Shown: positions 1-5,968 of the stretch, piece by piece
Layout: every line of letters begins with the position of its first letter
Position numbering within the stretch: the stretch's first letter is position 1
From: an uncultured Lachnospiraceae bacterium
GTDB taxonomy: Bacteria > Bacillota_A > Clostridia > Lachnospirales > Lachnospiraceae
Assembly: GCA_905200565.1 (NCBI GenBank)
Contig: CAJKKX010000156.1
Coordinates: 1-6,063 of the forward strand
Length of the DNA stretch: 6,063 bases
Reading direction: 5' to 3'
The notes under the pieces: generated by a model
Seen by the model: the letters and a program-made list of their open reading frames with translations, nothing else
Told to the model about the DNA's origin: nothing
Databases searched by the model: none
Program-made: the position numbers and the translations under genes

Positions 1-1
1 C

Positions 2-40
2 GCAGATCCATTTAAAATTCGCTTCGCGAATGGGATTTGC
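2..40. repeat. Imperfect two-tier hairpin at the left edge
   Basis: Bases 2-9 pair with 33-40 (eight pairs, one of them G-T at 5/37). Inside that, bases 17-22 (ATTCGC) pair perfectly with 26-31 (GCGAAT) around a three-base loop. An asymmetric internal loop (10-16 against 32) separates the two stems. It lies in non-coding DNA beyond the stop of the small minus-strand gene and may continue past the window edge. Symmetric elements of this kind can be dispersed intergenic repeats or transcription terminators. A second copy is not visible here, so calling it a repeat family member is inference. Confidence 0.4.
10..31 (-). terminator. Possible weak intrinsic terminator of the FakA-like small gene
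   Basis: Read on the minus strand, the inner stem ATTCGC-GAA-GCGAAT starts about 20 bases after the TAG stop of the 83-residue gene and is followed by TTTTAAAT. Position and order (stem, then T run) fit an intrinsic terminator. The stem is only six pairs, half of them A-T, and the T run is short, so termination would be inefficient. Confidence 0.35.
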
Positions 41-51
41 CCGCGGTTTTA

Positions 52-303
52 CTATCCCTTCAGCCCGCGCGCCTGCCGGTCCATGTCCTCCACGACAATA
101 TCATATATTTCGCCAAGCGTCGCACAATATTCCAGCACCTCCCACGGCTTGTTGGTGTGGAAATGGATTTTGATCAGCTCCTCATCGCCCACTGCCAGCA
201 GGCAGTCGCCCTCAAAATGTCCGGTGATGTAATCACTGATCTCATCCTCGTCGAGATTTTCCCCTTCGATCAATAGTTGTGTGTCATACTTAAATTCTAA
301 CAT
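52..303 (-). CDS. Small stand-alone protein resembling part of the FakA/YloV middle domain (often named 'kinase to dihydroxyacetone kinase')
   Basis: This 83-residue acidic protein has no signal peptide or membrane segment. Residues about 32-77 read like the middle part of FakA/YloV (DAK2-type fatty-acid kinase): a G-D-C-L-L-A-V-G-D segment, then I-K-I-H-F-H-T-N (45-51) with the family's HxHT signature, P-W-E-V-L-E-Y (53-59), and D-I-V-V-E-D-M-D-R-Q (68-77). The nucleotide-binding DAK2 domain and the rest of FakA are absent, so it cannot be a kinase by itself. The ATG start at 303 has a GGGAGGT Shine-Dalgarno five bases upstream. It is divergent from the acetyltransferase gene and has no visible link to the sugar genes. 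Proteins like this are annotated in Lachnospiraceae under a kinase-derived name, but their role is unknown to me. The family resemblance is fairly secure and the function is not. Confidence 0.8.
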   Translation of the reverse strand: MLEFKYDTQLLIEGENLDEDEISDYITGHFEGDCLLAVGDEELIKIHFHTNKPWEVLEYCATLGEIYDIVVEDMDRQARGLKG

Positions 304-308
304 ATGTT

Positions 309-315
309 ACCTCCC
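309..315 (-). promoter_or_regulatory. Ribosome binding site of the FakA-like small gene
   Basis: On the minus strand GGGAGGT precedes the ATG at 303 by five bases. It is a strong Shine-Dalgarno and supports this start. Confidence 0.75.
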
Positions 316-333
316 GTATTTTTTCTGGTTTTG

Positions 334-362
334 ATTTTATCATATTGGCGGGAGTTTTTCCA
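334..362 (-). promoter_or_regulatory. Candidate sigma-A promoter for the FakA-like small gene
   Basis: On the minus strand TGGAAA (357-362, four of six matches to TTGACA) is 17 bases from TAAAAT (334-339). The -10 is preceded by TG plus one base, an extended -10 element. Transcription would begin near 327, leaving a leader of about 24 bases containing the ribosome binding site. The -35 match is modest. Confidence 0.45.
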
Positions 363-423
363 CTGAAATCACAGCTATTGTTCCTTAAATACCTTTCACA
401 TCACATATTTTTTTCAAACTATC

Positions 424-435
424 GGAGACATCTCC
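424..435. promoter_or_regulatory. Inverted repeat over the -35 region, possible operator
   Basis: GGAGA-CA-TCTCC is a perfect five-base inverted repeat with a two-base centre. It overlaps the proposed -35 hexamer (425-430) of the acetyltransferase-regulator transcript. The placement fits an operator for a dimeric winged-helix repressor, and the regulator encoded on the same transcript would be the natural candidate for autoregulation. Each arm is only five bases, so chance occurrence is quite possible. Confidence 0.3.
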
Positions 436-453
436 TGTTTTCTGTGATATACT
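425..453 (+). promoter_or_regulatory. Candidate sigma-A promoter for the acetyltransferase-regulator operon
   Basis: GAGACA (425-430, four of six matches to TTGACA) is 17 bases upstream of TATACT (448-453, five of six matches to TATAAT). A TG one base before the -10 makes it an extended -10 promoter. Transcription would start near 460, about 35 bases before the ATG at 495. The promoter lies downstream of the in-frame ATG at 345, which argues against that longer start. An AT-rich tract precedes the -35. Confidence 0.55.
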
Positions 454-478
454 GGATCCATCAGAATTCTCTCATTAC

Positions 479-485
479 AGAGGTG
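479..485 (+). promoter_or_regulatory. Ribosome binding site that sets the acetyltransferase start
   Basis: AGAGGTG is followed after nine bases by the ATG at 495. No comparable site precedes the in-frame ATG at 345, so this site decides the start. An in-frame TTG at 489 is too close to be preferred. Confidence 0.7.
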
Positions 486-494
486 ACATTGAAA

Positions 495-1262
495 ATGGTG
501 TGTGAAATCACAAATGCAGATATCGCCGCTCCCCTGTTTGACGGCTGGGAGGAAACACTGATCTGGTCCTGCCTGCAGAAAGTTATGGGAAAGCTATACG
601 CAAATGCCCCGGAAAATCCAACGGCAGCTATGGCGATCATCGCCGATTTTGCCTTTTTTGCCGGAGAACCGGATGCGGAGCTGGCAGCCTGTAAACCAGA
701 CTGGTGCACACAGGATTTCATAATCCTTGTTCCGCAAAATGATGCATGGAAGGATCTGCTGCTGCGCTGTTATGGCGTAAAGGCAACGCCTGTCATCCGC
801 TATGCATTTTATAAAGAACCCCATATATTTGATACAAAAAAATTAGAGCAGATCGTATGTGACCTGCCCGCAGAATGTGAGCTTGCTCTGATTGATGAAC
901 ACTTTTACAATCTGTGCAGTGCCGAAGCCTGGAGTGCTGACCTGGTATCGCAGTTTAAAGATTATGAGACATTCTGCCGCCTGGGACTCGGTGTCGTGCT
1001 GCATAAGAATGGTGTGATCCTTTCCGGCGCGTCCTCCTACACCAGATACCGGGAAGGTATTGAAATCGAAATTGACACCCGGGCAGACTGCCGCCGCCAG
1101 GGCTTTGCCCGCCTGTGCGGTGCAAAATTGATCCTGGAATGCAGGAAACGCAAGCTTTATCCAAGCTGGGATGCACAAAATCCGGCTTCCGCCGCTCTGG
1201 CGCAAAAGCTTGGCTACCGCTTCAGTCACACTTACACAGCAATCGAAATACGGGGGTATTAA
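495..1262 (+). CDS. GNAT-family N-acetyltransferase
   Basis: With the ATG at 495 this is a 255-residue soluble protein. The C-terminal third carries a GNAT fold signature: a beta segment G-L-G-V-V-L-H (164-170), S-G-A-S-S-Y (177-182), E-I-E-I-D-T (190-195), then the acetyl-CoA pyrophosphate-binding loop R-R-Q-G-F-A (200-205). After that come P-S-W-D-A-Q-N (223-229), a run of small residues and L-A-Q-K-L-G-Y (235-241). This arrangement, with a long, less conserved N-terminal half, matches the 'GNAT acetyltransferase' family of Bacillota (Pfam PF12746 type, named from memory). The acceptor substrate is unknown. An in-frame ATG at 345 would add 50 hydrophobic/aromatic residues, but it has no good ribosome binding site and precedes the likely promoter, so I reject it. 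The regulator gene begins three bases after its stop, implying a shared transcript. Confidence 0.88.
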   Translation: MVCEITNADIAAPLFDGWEETLIWSCLQKVMGKLYANAPENPTAAMAIIADFAFFAGEPDAELAACKPDWCTQDFIILVPQNDAWKDLLLRCYGVKATPVIRYAFYKEPHIFDTKKLEQIVCDLPAECELALIDEHFYNLCSAEAWSADLVSQFKDYETFCRLGLGVVLHKNGVILSGASSYTRYREGIEIEIDTRADCRRQGFARLCGAKLILECRKRKLYPSWDAQNPASAALAQKLGYRFSHTYTAIEIRGY

Positions 1263-1265
1263 GCC

Positions 1266-2216
1266 ATGGCCGAACAAAATCCAATCAGTAAAAAAGAGAT
1301 GACGCTCAGTCTCTCCGACATTGAACATACCGCTAAGATCTGCCGGGCGCTTTCCTCAGAAACCCGTCTGGAGATCCTGCGCTGTCTCGTCGGAAAGCCA
1401 ATGACGATCAGTCAGCTCGCCGAGCAGTTCTATCTTCCCATATCCTCGATGAGCCTCCACATCAACACCTTAAAAGATGCCGGGCTTATCACAGTGCTGC
1501 CAAAGCCCGGCATCCGCGGCACGAGAAAGCTGTGCGGCATTTCCGCCGCCAGCGTTTTTCTTGATCTGTTTGCCCACGAAAACCGTTTTGTCCGCAAGCC
1601 GCCTGCTTACATTTATATGCCGATCGGACATTATTGTAACTGTGAGGTCACACCGCCCTGCGGGATCGCCACGGCAAATTCGTATCTTTACGAGGAAGAT
1701 TCCCCTTACGGCTTTTATTCCACCGATCACATCAACGCCTCTCTGCTCTGGCTCACAAGCGGTTTTCTGGAATACCAGTTTTCCAATGAAGCCCTGCATA
1801 CCGGCGAGGTAGATCACATAGAATTTTCCTTCGAAATTTGTTCCGAGGCGCCCGGTTTTAACAACGACTGGCCCTCCGACATCTGTTTCGAATTAAATCA
1901 CAGGCACATTGTCACTCTGCACACGCAGGCAGACTACGGCGGACGGCGCGGTATTTACAATCCCTCCTGGTGGAATGATTCCAACACGCAGTTCGGCGAA
2001 TTCAAAATTATCCACATCACACACACCGGATGTTACATTAACGGGCAGAAGGTTTCCGACGAGACCATTGAGAGCCTTGCGCTCTTAGACGGCTATTGCT
2101 TCACCTTTACCCTGAAAGTGGATGCAGACAGCGAGCATGTCGGCGGAATGAATCTCTTTGGAAAATTTTTCGGAGACTATGCGCAGGATATTATTATGAA
2201 GGTGGATTATGTGTGA
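1266..2216 (+). CDS. ArsR-type winged-helix regulator with a large uncharacterised C-terminal domain
   Basis: This is a 316-residue protein. Residues about 17-90 form an ArsR-type winged helix: A-L-S-S-E-T-R-L-E-I-L (28-38), recognition region T-I-S-Q-L-A-E-Q-F...S-S-M-S-L-H-I-N-T-L (47-69), then G-L-I and a basic wing (73-90). The CxC metal site of classical ArsR/SmtB repressors in the recognition-helix region is absent. Classical ArsR proteins are about 100-120 residues; here some 200 more follow. That part is rich in predicted beta strands and has conserved-looking blocks: C-N-C-E-V-T-P-P-C-G (124-133), S-E-A-P-G-F-N-N-D-W-P-S-D-I (193-206), D-Y-G-G-R-R-G (223-229), N-P-S-W-W (232-236) and H-V-G-G-M-N-L-F-G (291-299). 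I recall similar proteins in Paenibacillus, some near arabinofuranosidases, but cannot verify this. The C-terminal part is plausibly a ligand-sensing domain. Its start, three bases after the acetyltransferase stop, suggests translational coupling; GGGGG at 1252-1256 is a modest ribosome site. Its 3' end overlaps the convergent GH2 gene. Confidence 0.88.
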   Translation: MAEQNPISKKEMTLSLSDIEHTAKICRALSSETRLEILRCLVGKPMTISQLAEQFYLPISSMSLHINTLKDAGLITVLPKPGIRGTRKLCGISAASVFLDLFAHENRFVRKPPAYIYMPIGHYCNCEVTPPCGIATANSYLYEEDSPYGFYSTDHINASLLWLTSGFLEYQFSNEALHTGEVDHIEFSFEICSEAPGFNNDWPSDICFELNHRHIVTLHTQADYGGRRGIYNPSWWNDSNTQFGEFKIIHITHTGCYINGQKVSDETIESLALLDGYCFTFTLKVDADSEHVGGMNLFGKFFGDYAQDIIMKVDYV

Positions 2217-4008
2217 TGCAGCATCTGTGCGGGCGCTCATTAATCTCCCGGATTTTCTTCACATCACATTTTGGTTCCCTGTCATAAGTCAGCAGTCCAT
2301 TGATCTCCTGCTCCACGTCAGTGAGCTGCGTGTAACAGAAGCCCCACAGTGCCTTTGACGCGTACACGGCATCAATCACACGGCGATATGCCTCCAGAAA
2401 TTCCTTTTCTGTGTCCGCACAGGTGTAGCCCCATCCGGAGCAGCGGGCCGCGTCATAGGCAATACCGCCAAATTCCGTCAGCATGATCGGCTCTCCTCTG
2501 TACGAATATCCGTCCACGTAAATACTGCGCCAGGTAGAAGGACACTGGATCAGCTCTTCGCGGTCCGCAAGCATTTCCCGGTACTGCGCATATATTTCCG
2601 GTTCATCCTTCCCGCCGTGCCGGTAGTTGTGTATGGCGCAGATATCCGTTTCCGTCATCTGCCATCCGTCATTAGACACCACCAGCCTGGTATCATCCAG
2701 CGCGTGAAGATAATGATACATCGTCAATGCAAAATGCTGCTGGCATCTGTCCCTCTCAATCTGCGGAACTCCCCAGCTCTCATTTAACGGAACCCAGGCA
2801 ACGATACACGGATGGTTATAATCCCGCTCTACAATTTCACGCCACTCGCAGAGCATCTGTCCGGCGGTTGCTTTGCTGTACATCACTGGTGAGGGCGATT
2901 CTCCCCACACCAGAAAGCCCAGATGGTCTGCCCAGTACAAAAACCGCGGATCCTCTGCCTTCTGATGCTTACGACAGCCGTTAAAGCCCATGTCCTTCGC
3001 CAGCGTGATATCGCGGACAAATGCTGCATCCTCCGGCGCTGTCAGAAGCCCTTCGCGCCAGTAGCCCTGGTCAAGCACCAGCTTCTGATAGTAAGGCTTG
3101 TTATTCAGATACACCATCCCATTCTCTGTATGTATCTTTCGAAAGCCAAAATAAGAAGCAGCCCTGTCCCGGATATTCCCGTCCGCTTCCACGAGACTCA
3201 GCTCCACATCAAAAAGTACAGGATGCTCCGGCGTCCATGAAATCCCCTCGTCATGAATATTAAGATGGAATACCTGCGAACAGATCACATCCACCGAAGC
3301 CTCTGCCGTTTCTGTGATCCACGCAGTACGTCCCTCCGCGATTTTGGCGCCTTCCAGAAATACCCGGTATTGCAGCATATCCTGTGCAGAAACCCGGGCG
3401 CCCCGGCAGCAGATATCCACCCTTCCTTCATCAAAGCGTACTTTATAAGTCACATTTTCAATATGTTTCTTCGGTACCCATTCCAGCCATACTGTCTGCC
3501 AGATCCCTGTACTATTTGTGTACCAGATTGCGTCCGGCTTCTCTCTCCAGAACTGTTTTCCGCGCGGAATAAATTCGTCTGTATGAGGGTCAAATACACG
3601 CAGGACAATCTCCTGCATTCCCGCTTTCAGGTAATTTGTGATATTTACAGAAAACGGCGTACATCCGCCGGTATGCGTTCCCGCCAGACATCCGTTCACA
3701 TAAACTTTTGTGTCATAATCGACAGCCCCAAAGTGCAGCAGGATATCCGTCTGTGCATCCGGTTCTTCCAGCTCCACACTTTTCCGGTACCAGACAATGT
3801 CGTGCGGCTCACTGCTGCCAATACCGCTCAGCGCGCACTGATAGACAAAGGGCACCTGTATGGTCTGCGCAAACGGTCCTCCGGCCGCATACCATTTTTC
3901 TGTCAGCCCCCGGTCTGCATCATCAAATGCAAATTCCCATTCTCCATTTAAACTCCGCCATGTTTCTCTCACAAACTGCGGTCTGGGATATTCTGTTCTT
4001 CCTGTCAC
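2194..4008 (-). CDS. Glycoside hydrolase family 2 (beta-galactosidase/beta-glucuronidase superfamily), cytoplasmic
   Basis: This is a 604-residue enzyme from a GTG at 4008, chosen because GGAGG lies eight bases upstream and 20 bases separate the GTG from the preceding stop. A longer in-frame ATG at 4086 would overlap the GH51 gene by 58 bases. Domains in order: N-terminal jelly-roll sugar-binding domain (about 8-175, with W-R-S-L-N-G-E-W at 17-24, V-Y-V-N-G at 102-106 and H-T-G-G-C-T-P-F at 112-119), immunoglobulin-like domain (about 180-290), then the TIM barrel. The predicted acid/base is E410 in L-N-E-S-W-G and the nucleophile E512 in L-T-E-F-G-G. G-C-R-K-H-Q-K (344-350) stands where many GH2 enzymes have an R-x-S-H-Y-P-like motif. 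The N-K-K motif that marks beta-glucuronidases is not seen near the C-terminus, so glucuronidase is unlikely despite the matching length. There is no signal peptide. The partner GH51 suggests an arabinose- or galactose-containing oligosaccharide; the exact specificity is open. Confidence 0.92.
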   Translation of the reverse strand: MTGRTEYPRPQFVRETWRSLNGEWEFAFDDADRGLTEKWYAAGGPFAQTIQVPFVYQCALSGIGSSEPHDIVWYRKSVELEEPDAQTDILLHFGAVDYDTKVYVNGCLAGTHTGGCTPFSVNITNYLKAGMQEIVLRVFDPHTDEFIPRGKQFWREKPDAIWYTNSTGIWQTVWLEWVPKKHIENVTYKVRFDEGRVDICCRGARVSAQDMLQYRVFLEGAKIAEGRTAWITETAEASVDVICSQVFHLNIHDEGISWTPEHPVLFDVELSLVEADGNIRDRAASYFGFRKIHTENGMVYLNNKPYYQKLVLDQGYWREGLLTAPEDAAFVRDITLAKDMGFNGCRKHQKAEDPRFLYWADHLGFLVWGESPSPVMYSKATAGQMLCEWREIVERDYNHPCIVAWVPLNESWGVPQIERDRCQQHFALTMYHYLHALDDTRLVVSNDGWQMTETDICAIHNYRHGGKDEPEIYAQYREMLADREELIQCPSTWRSIYVDGYSYRGEPIMLTEFGGIAYDAARCSGWGYTCADTEKEFLEAYRRVIDAVYASKALWGFCYTQLTDVEQEINGLLTYDREPKCDVKKIREINERPHRCCITHNPPS

Positions 4009-4016
4009 TGCTTGTT

Positions 4017-4021
4017 CCTCC
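4017..4021 (-). promoter_or_regulatory. Ribosome binding site that sets the GTG start of the GH2 gene
   Basis: GGAGG on the minus strand lies in the 20-base gap after the GH51 stop, eight bases before GTG at 4008. The first residues after GTG lead straight into the usual GH2 opening (Y-P-R-P-Q-F). Confidence 0.75.
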
Positions 4022-4028
4022 AGCCTTT

Positions 4029-5963
4029 TTACATTTCCTGCTTTTTTAAAATCCTTATCCTGTTTACTGAATGCGGCTTCAGGCAAACCTTCCTGTCAGG
4101 CAGCGCCAGCGTTGTCACCTGCGGATAAATATTCTGCTCCTCCCATGAATTCATATCGGATGTTTTTGGCGCATACAGGGTCGTAACCTCCGCCAGAGAC
4201 GTCCCGTCCTCCTGACAGTCCATATGCGGAAGACAGATTTCTGCTTCTTCCTCTAACGAACGGTTTACTACAAAATAAATCTGCTCTCCTGCAGAATTAA
4301 TGCCCGCCGCAGCGTCCACTACCGGCACTGCCGACAATGGCTCAATATTTCCAATCTGTTTCTCTGTATCATAGACCAGAGAATCTGTTTCAATCTCCAG
4401 AATTGTGCCAAGATCACTCTCTGCATAGAGCTTCAGCGCATAATAGCTTGCTGTCCCGAACGCGTGTCCGTCCCGGCTCACAATGCAGCCTCCGGGCCAT
4501 CCGTTTACCAGATCTGAATAATTGCAAAGCAGCAGCTTTTCCGCGTTGCGCAGAAACATATTCAGCATCCCCGCATTAAAAATAGCCGCCTCCAGCGTCT
4601 GCTCCCGGTAAGAATCAATAATCGTCCCCAGGTTATACTCTGTCACCGCAAGGAGCTTCTGCTTTTCTGTTCCGTCATTCATCACACGCCAGCTCTCCTG
4701 CAGAATTTCCTCATATTTTTTCACGCTTCCCGCTACCGCGTAATAAATATCTTCATTTCTGAATCTTTTTCCTTCCATGGATTTCAAGGCATACATATGA
4801 AGGCACAGCACATCCATGTGATCCTCGATCACCTGCTTTACCATCCGGTTCCAGTCCTGTGAACGGCAGTCGCCCTCCCCTCCGCAGACCATAAAAACAA
4901 TGGTGTCATCCTTCTCTTTCATCTGCCGGTAAAACTCCATATAGCGCCTGCTGTAATCCTCCGAGCTGCTGTGCCCGATCTCCCATTCCCCGAAGATCTC
5001 ATTTCCCAGATCCCAGTATTTCACATGATACGGCTCCGGATGGCCATTCTGTGCCCGCATTTTCCCGTAAGTGGTGTCTGCGCTTCCGTTGCAGTATTCC
5101 ACCCAGTTTGCCGCCTCCTGCGGTGTGCCGCTGCCAAAATTAATGCATATCATCGGCTCACATCCCAGCTTCTCACAAAGGGCAAGAAATTCATCGGTTC
5201 CAAAGCTGTTGTCTGTATACCCGCCCCAGTGGCGGTTTCTCCGGTATGGTCTCTCATCAATCGCGCCAATCCCGTCCGCAAAATGATAGCAGTCCGCAAA
5301 GCAGCCTCCCGGATAACGGATCACCGGCGGCTTCAGCGCTTCGATATGCTCATACACTTCCCTCCAGATACCGGCCCTGCGGTCCGACGGCATCAGTGAC
5401 GCCCCGTCCAGCCAGATTTCTCCTTCTCCCGGCAGACGGATCTCAAACACTGCCTCCCGGCAGGCGCGATCCGGGCAAAATGTAAAAGAATACTTTTTCC
5501 AGTTTGTCTCTGCAGAGAATTCCCTGCTAAAAAGCTCCCTGCCCTGCCCGTCGCGTATCAGCAGCAGTATCCCTGTTTCTTTCCGCGCTTTCAGCCAGAT
5601 ATATCCGTCATACTCCTTCTGCTCCAGCACCAGATTTTCCTGTGCGATCCCCACATAGCCATCGTAATCGTTATAGCAGACAATGTGCTGCGCGTACCCG
5701 TCCCGGGCGATGCTCTCCTTTGCATCCAGCGTTATCTCAAAAGCATTTTTACAGCCGGTGCGCACCCAGCCCTCTGCCACATTTGGATTGCCGTCCACAA
5801 CCCCCGCCGGGATGTCTTTGCGTTTGTCAAAGCCCCTGTTTTTCAGAAGCTGGCTCCACATTCCCTCATCGATGCAGTCCCGCATAAATTCTACAAAGTG
5901 TCCGAAGATCAACGGATTCATTTCCTTTTGCGCACCTTTTGTTTTTATCGTCACTTTTCTCAT
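4029..5963 (-). CDS. Alpha-L-arabinofuranosidase, glycoside hydrolase family 51, cytoplasmic
   Basis: This 644-residue enzyme should remove terminal alpha-L-arabinofuranosyl groups from arabinan, arabinoxylan or arabinogalactan fragments. It opens with N-P-L-I-F-G-H-F-V-E-F (16-26), the family's first barrel strand. An inserted jelly-roll-like region (about 72-192) resembles the CBM4/9-type module found in many GH51 enzymes. The barrel resumes with K-P-P-V-I-R-Y-P-G-G-C-F-A-D (211-224) and G-A-I-D-E-R-P (233-239). The predicted acid/base is E322 in W-D-L-G-N-E-I-F-G; the nucleophile is E442 in V-T-E-Y-N. A C-terminal beta domain follows (about 500-644). No signal peptide is present. ATG at 5963 is preferred, with AAGGGG eight bases upstream; an adjacent in-frame TTG at 5966 would add one residue. 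The start is five bases after the stop of an ABC permease gene, so uptake and hydrolysis are co-expressed. The symbol is left blank because several paralogues share the common names. Confidence 0.94.
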   Translation of the reverse strand: MRKVTIKTKGAQKEMNPLIFGHFVEFMRDCIDEGMWSQLLKNRGFDKRKDIPAGVVDGNPNVAEGWVRTGCKNAFEITLDAKESIARDGYAQHIVCYNDYDGYVGIAQENLVLEQKEYDGYIWLKARKETGILLLIRDGQGRELFSREFSAETNWKKYSFTFCPDRACREAVFEIRLPGEGEIWLDGASLMPSDRRAGIWREVYEHIEALKPPVIRYPGGCFADCYHFADGIGAIDERPYRRNRHWGGYTDNSFGTDEFLALCEKLGCEPMICINFGSGTPQEAANWVEYCNGSADTTYGKMRAQNGHPEPYHVKYWDLGNEIFGEWEIGHSSSEDYSRRYMEFYRQMKEKDDTIVFMVCGGEGDCRSQDWNRMVKQVIEDHMDVLCLHMYALKSMEGKRFRNEDIYYAVAGSVKKYEEILQESWRVMNDGTEKQKLLAVTEYNLGTIIDSYREQTLEAAIFNAGMLNMFLRNAEKLLLCNYSDLVNGWPGGCIVSRDGHAFGTASYYALKLYAESDLGTILEIETDSLVYDTEKQIGNIEPLSAVPVVDAAAGINSAGEQIYFVVNRSLEEEAEICLPHMDCQEDGTSLAEVTTLYAPKTSDMNSWEEQNIYPQVTTLALPDRKVCLKPHSVNRIRILKKQEM

Positions 5964-5968
5964 CAAGC

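Noticed and set aside
311..354. Inverted repeat CTCCCG (311-316) and CGGGAG (349-354), considered as a ribosome-site-masking hairpin for the small gene
   Set aside because: The distal arm lies upstream of the predicted -10 element and so would not be in the transcript; the arms are short and 32 bases apart.
469..482. CTCT/AGAG four-base stem around the acetyltransferase ribosome binding site
   Set aside because: Four pairs around a six-base loop are too weak to act as a control element without other support.
345..494. N-terminal extension of the acetyltransferase from an in-frame ATG at 345
   Set aside because: It lacks a good ribosome binding site, crosses the likely promoter (425-453), and the added residues are compositionally unlike the rest of the protein. 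ATG at 495 has a proper Shine-Dalgarno.
843..1328. A 161-codon minus-strand frame across the acetyltransferase and the start of the regulator
   Set aside because: It is antisense to two supported genes, with no family resemblance and no ribosome binding site that I could see.
1477..1812. A 111-codon plus-strand frame inside the regulator gene
   Set aside because: It is an out-of-frame shadow of the regulator with low-complexity Ser/Pro/Arg composition.
2215..2225. Small palindrome GATGC-A-GCATC at the convergent gene ends, considered as a bidirectional terminator
   Set aside because: It has a one-base centre, so it cannot fold as a stable hairpin, and no T run follows on either strand.
3253..3951. 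A 232-codon open frame on the plus strand inside the GH2 gene
   Set aside because: It is wholly antisense to a well-supported enzyme gene, its translation is Cys/Arg/Pro/His-rich without any recognisable domain, and it reads as a frame shadow.
4009..4086. Longer GH2 start at an ATG at 4086
   Set aside because: It would overlap the GH51 gene by 58 bases and add a lysine-rich leader not typical of the family. GTG at 4008 has an ideal GGAGG at eight bases.
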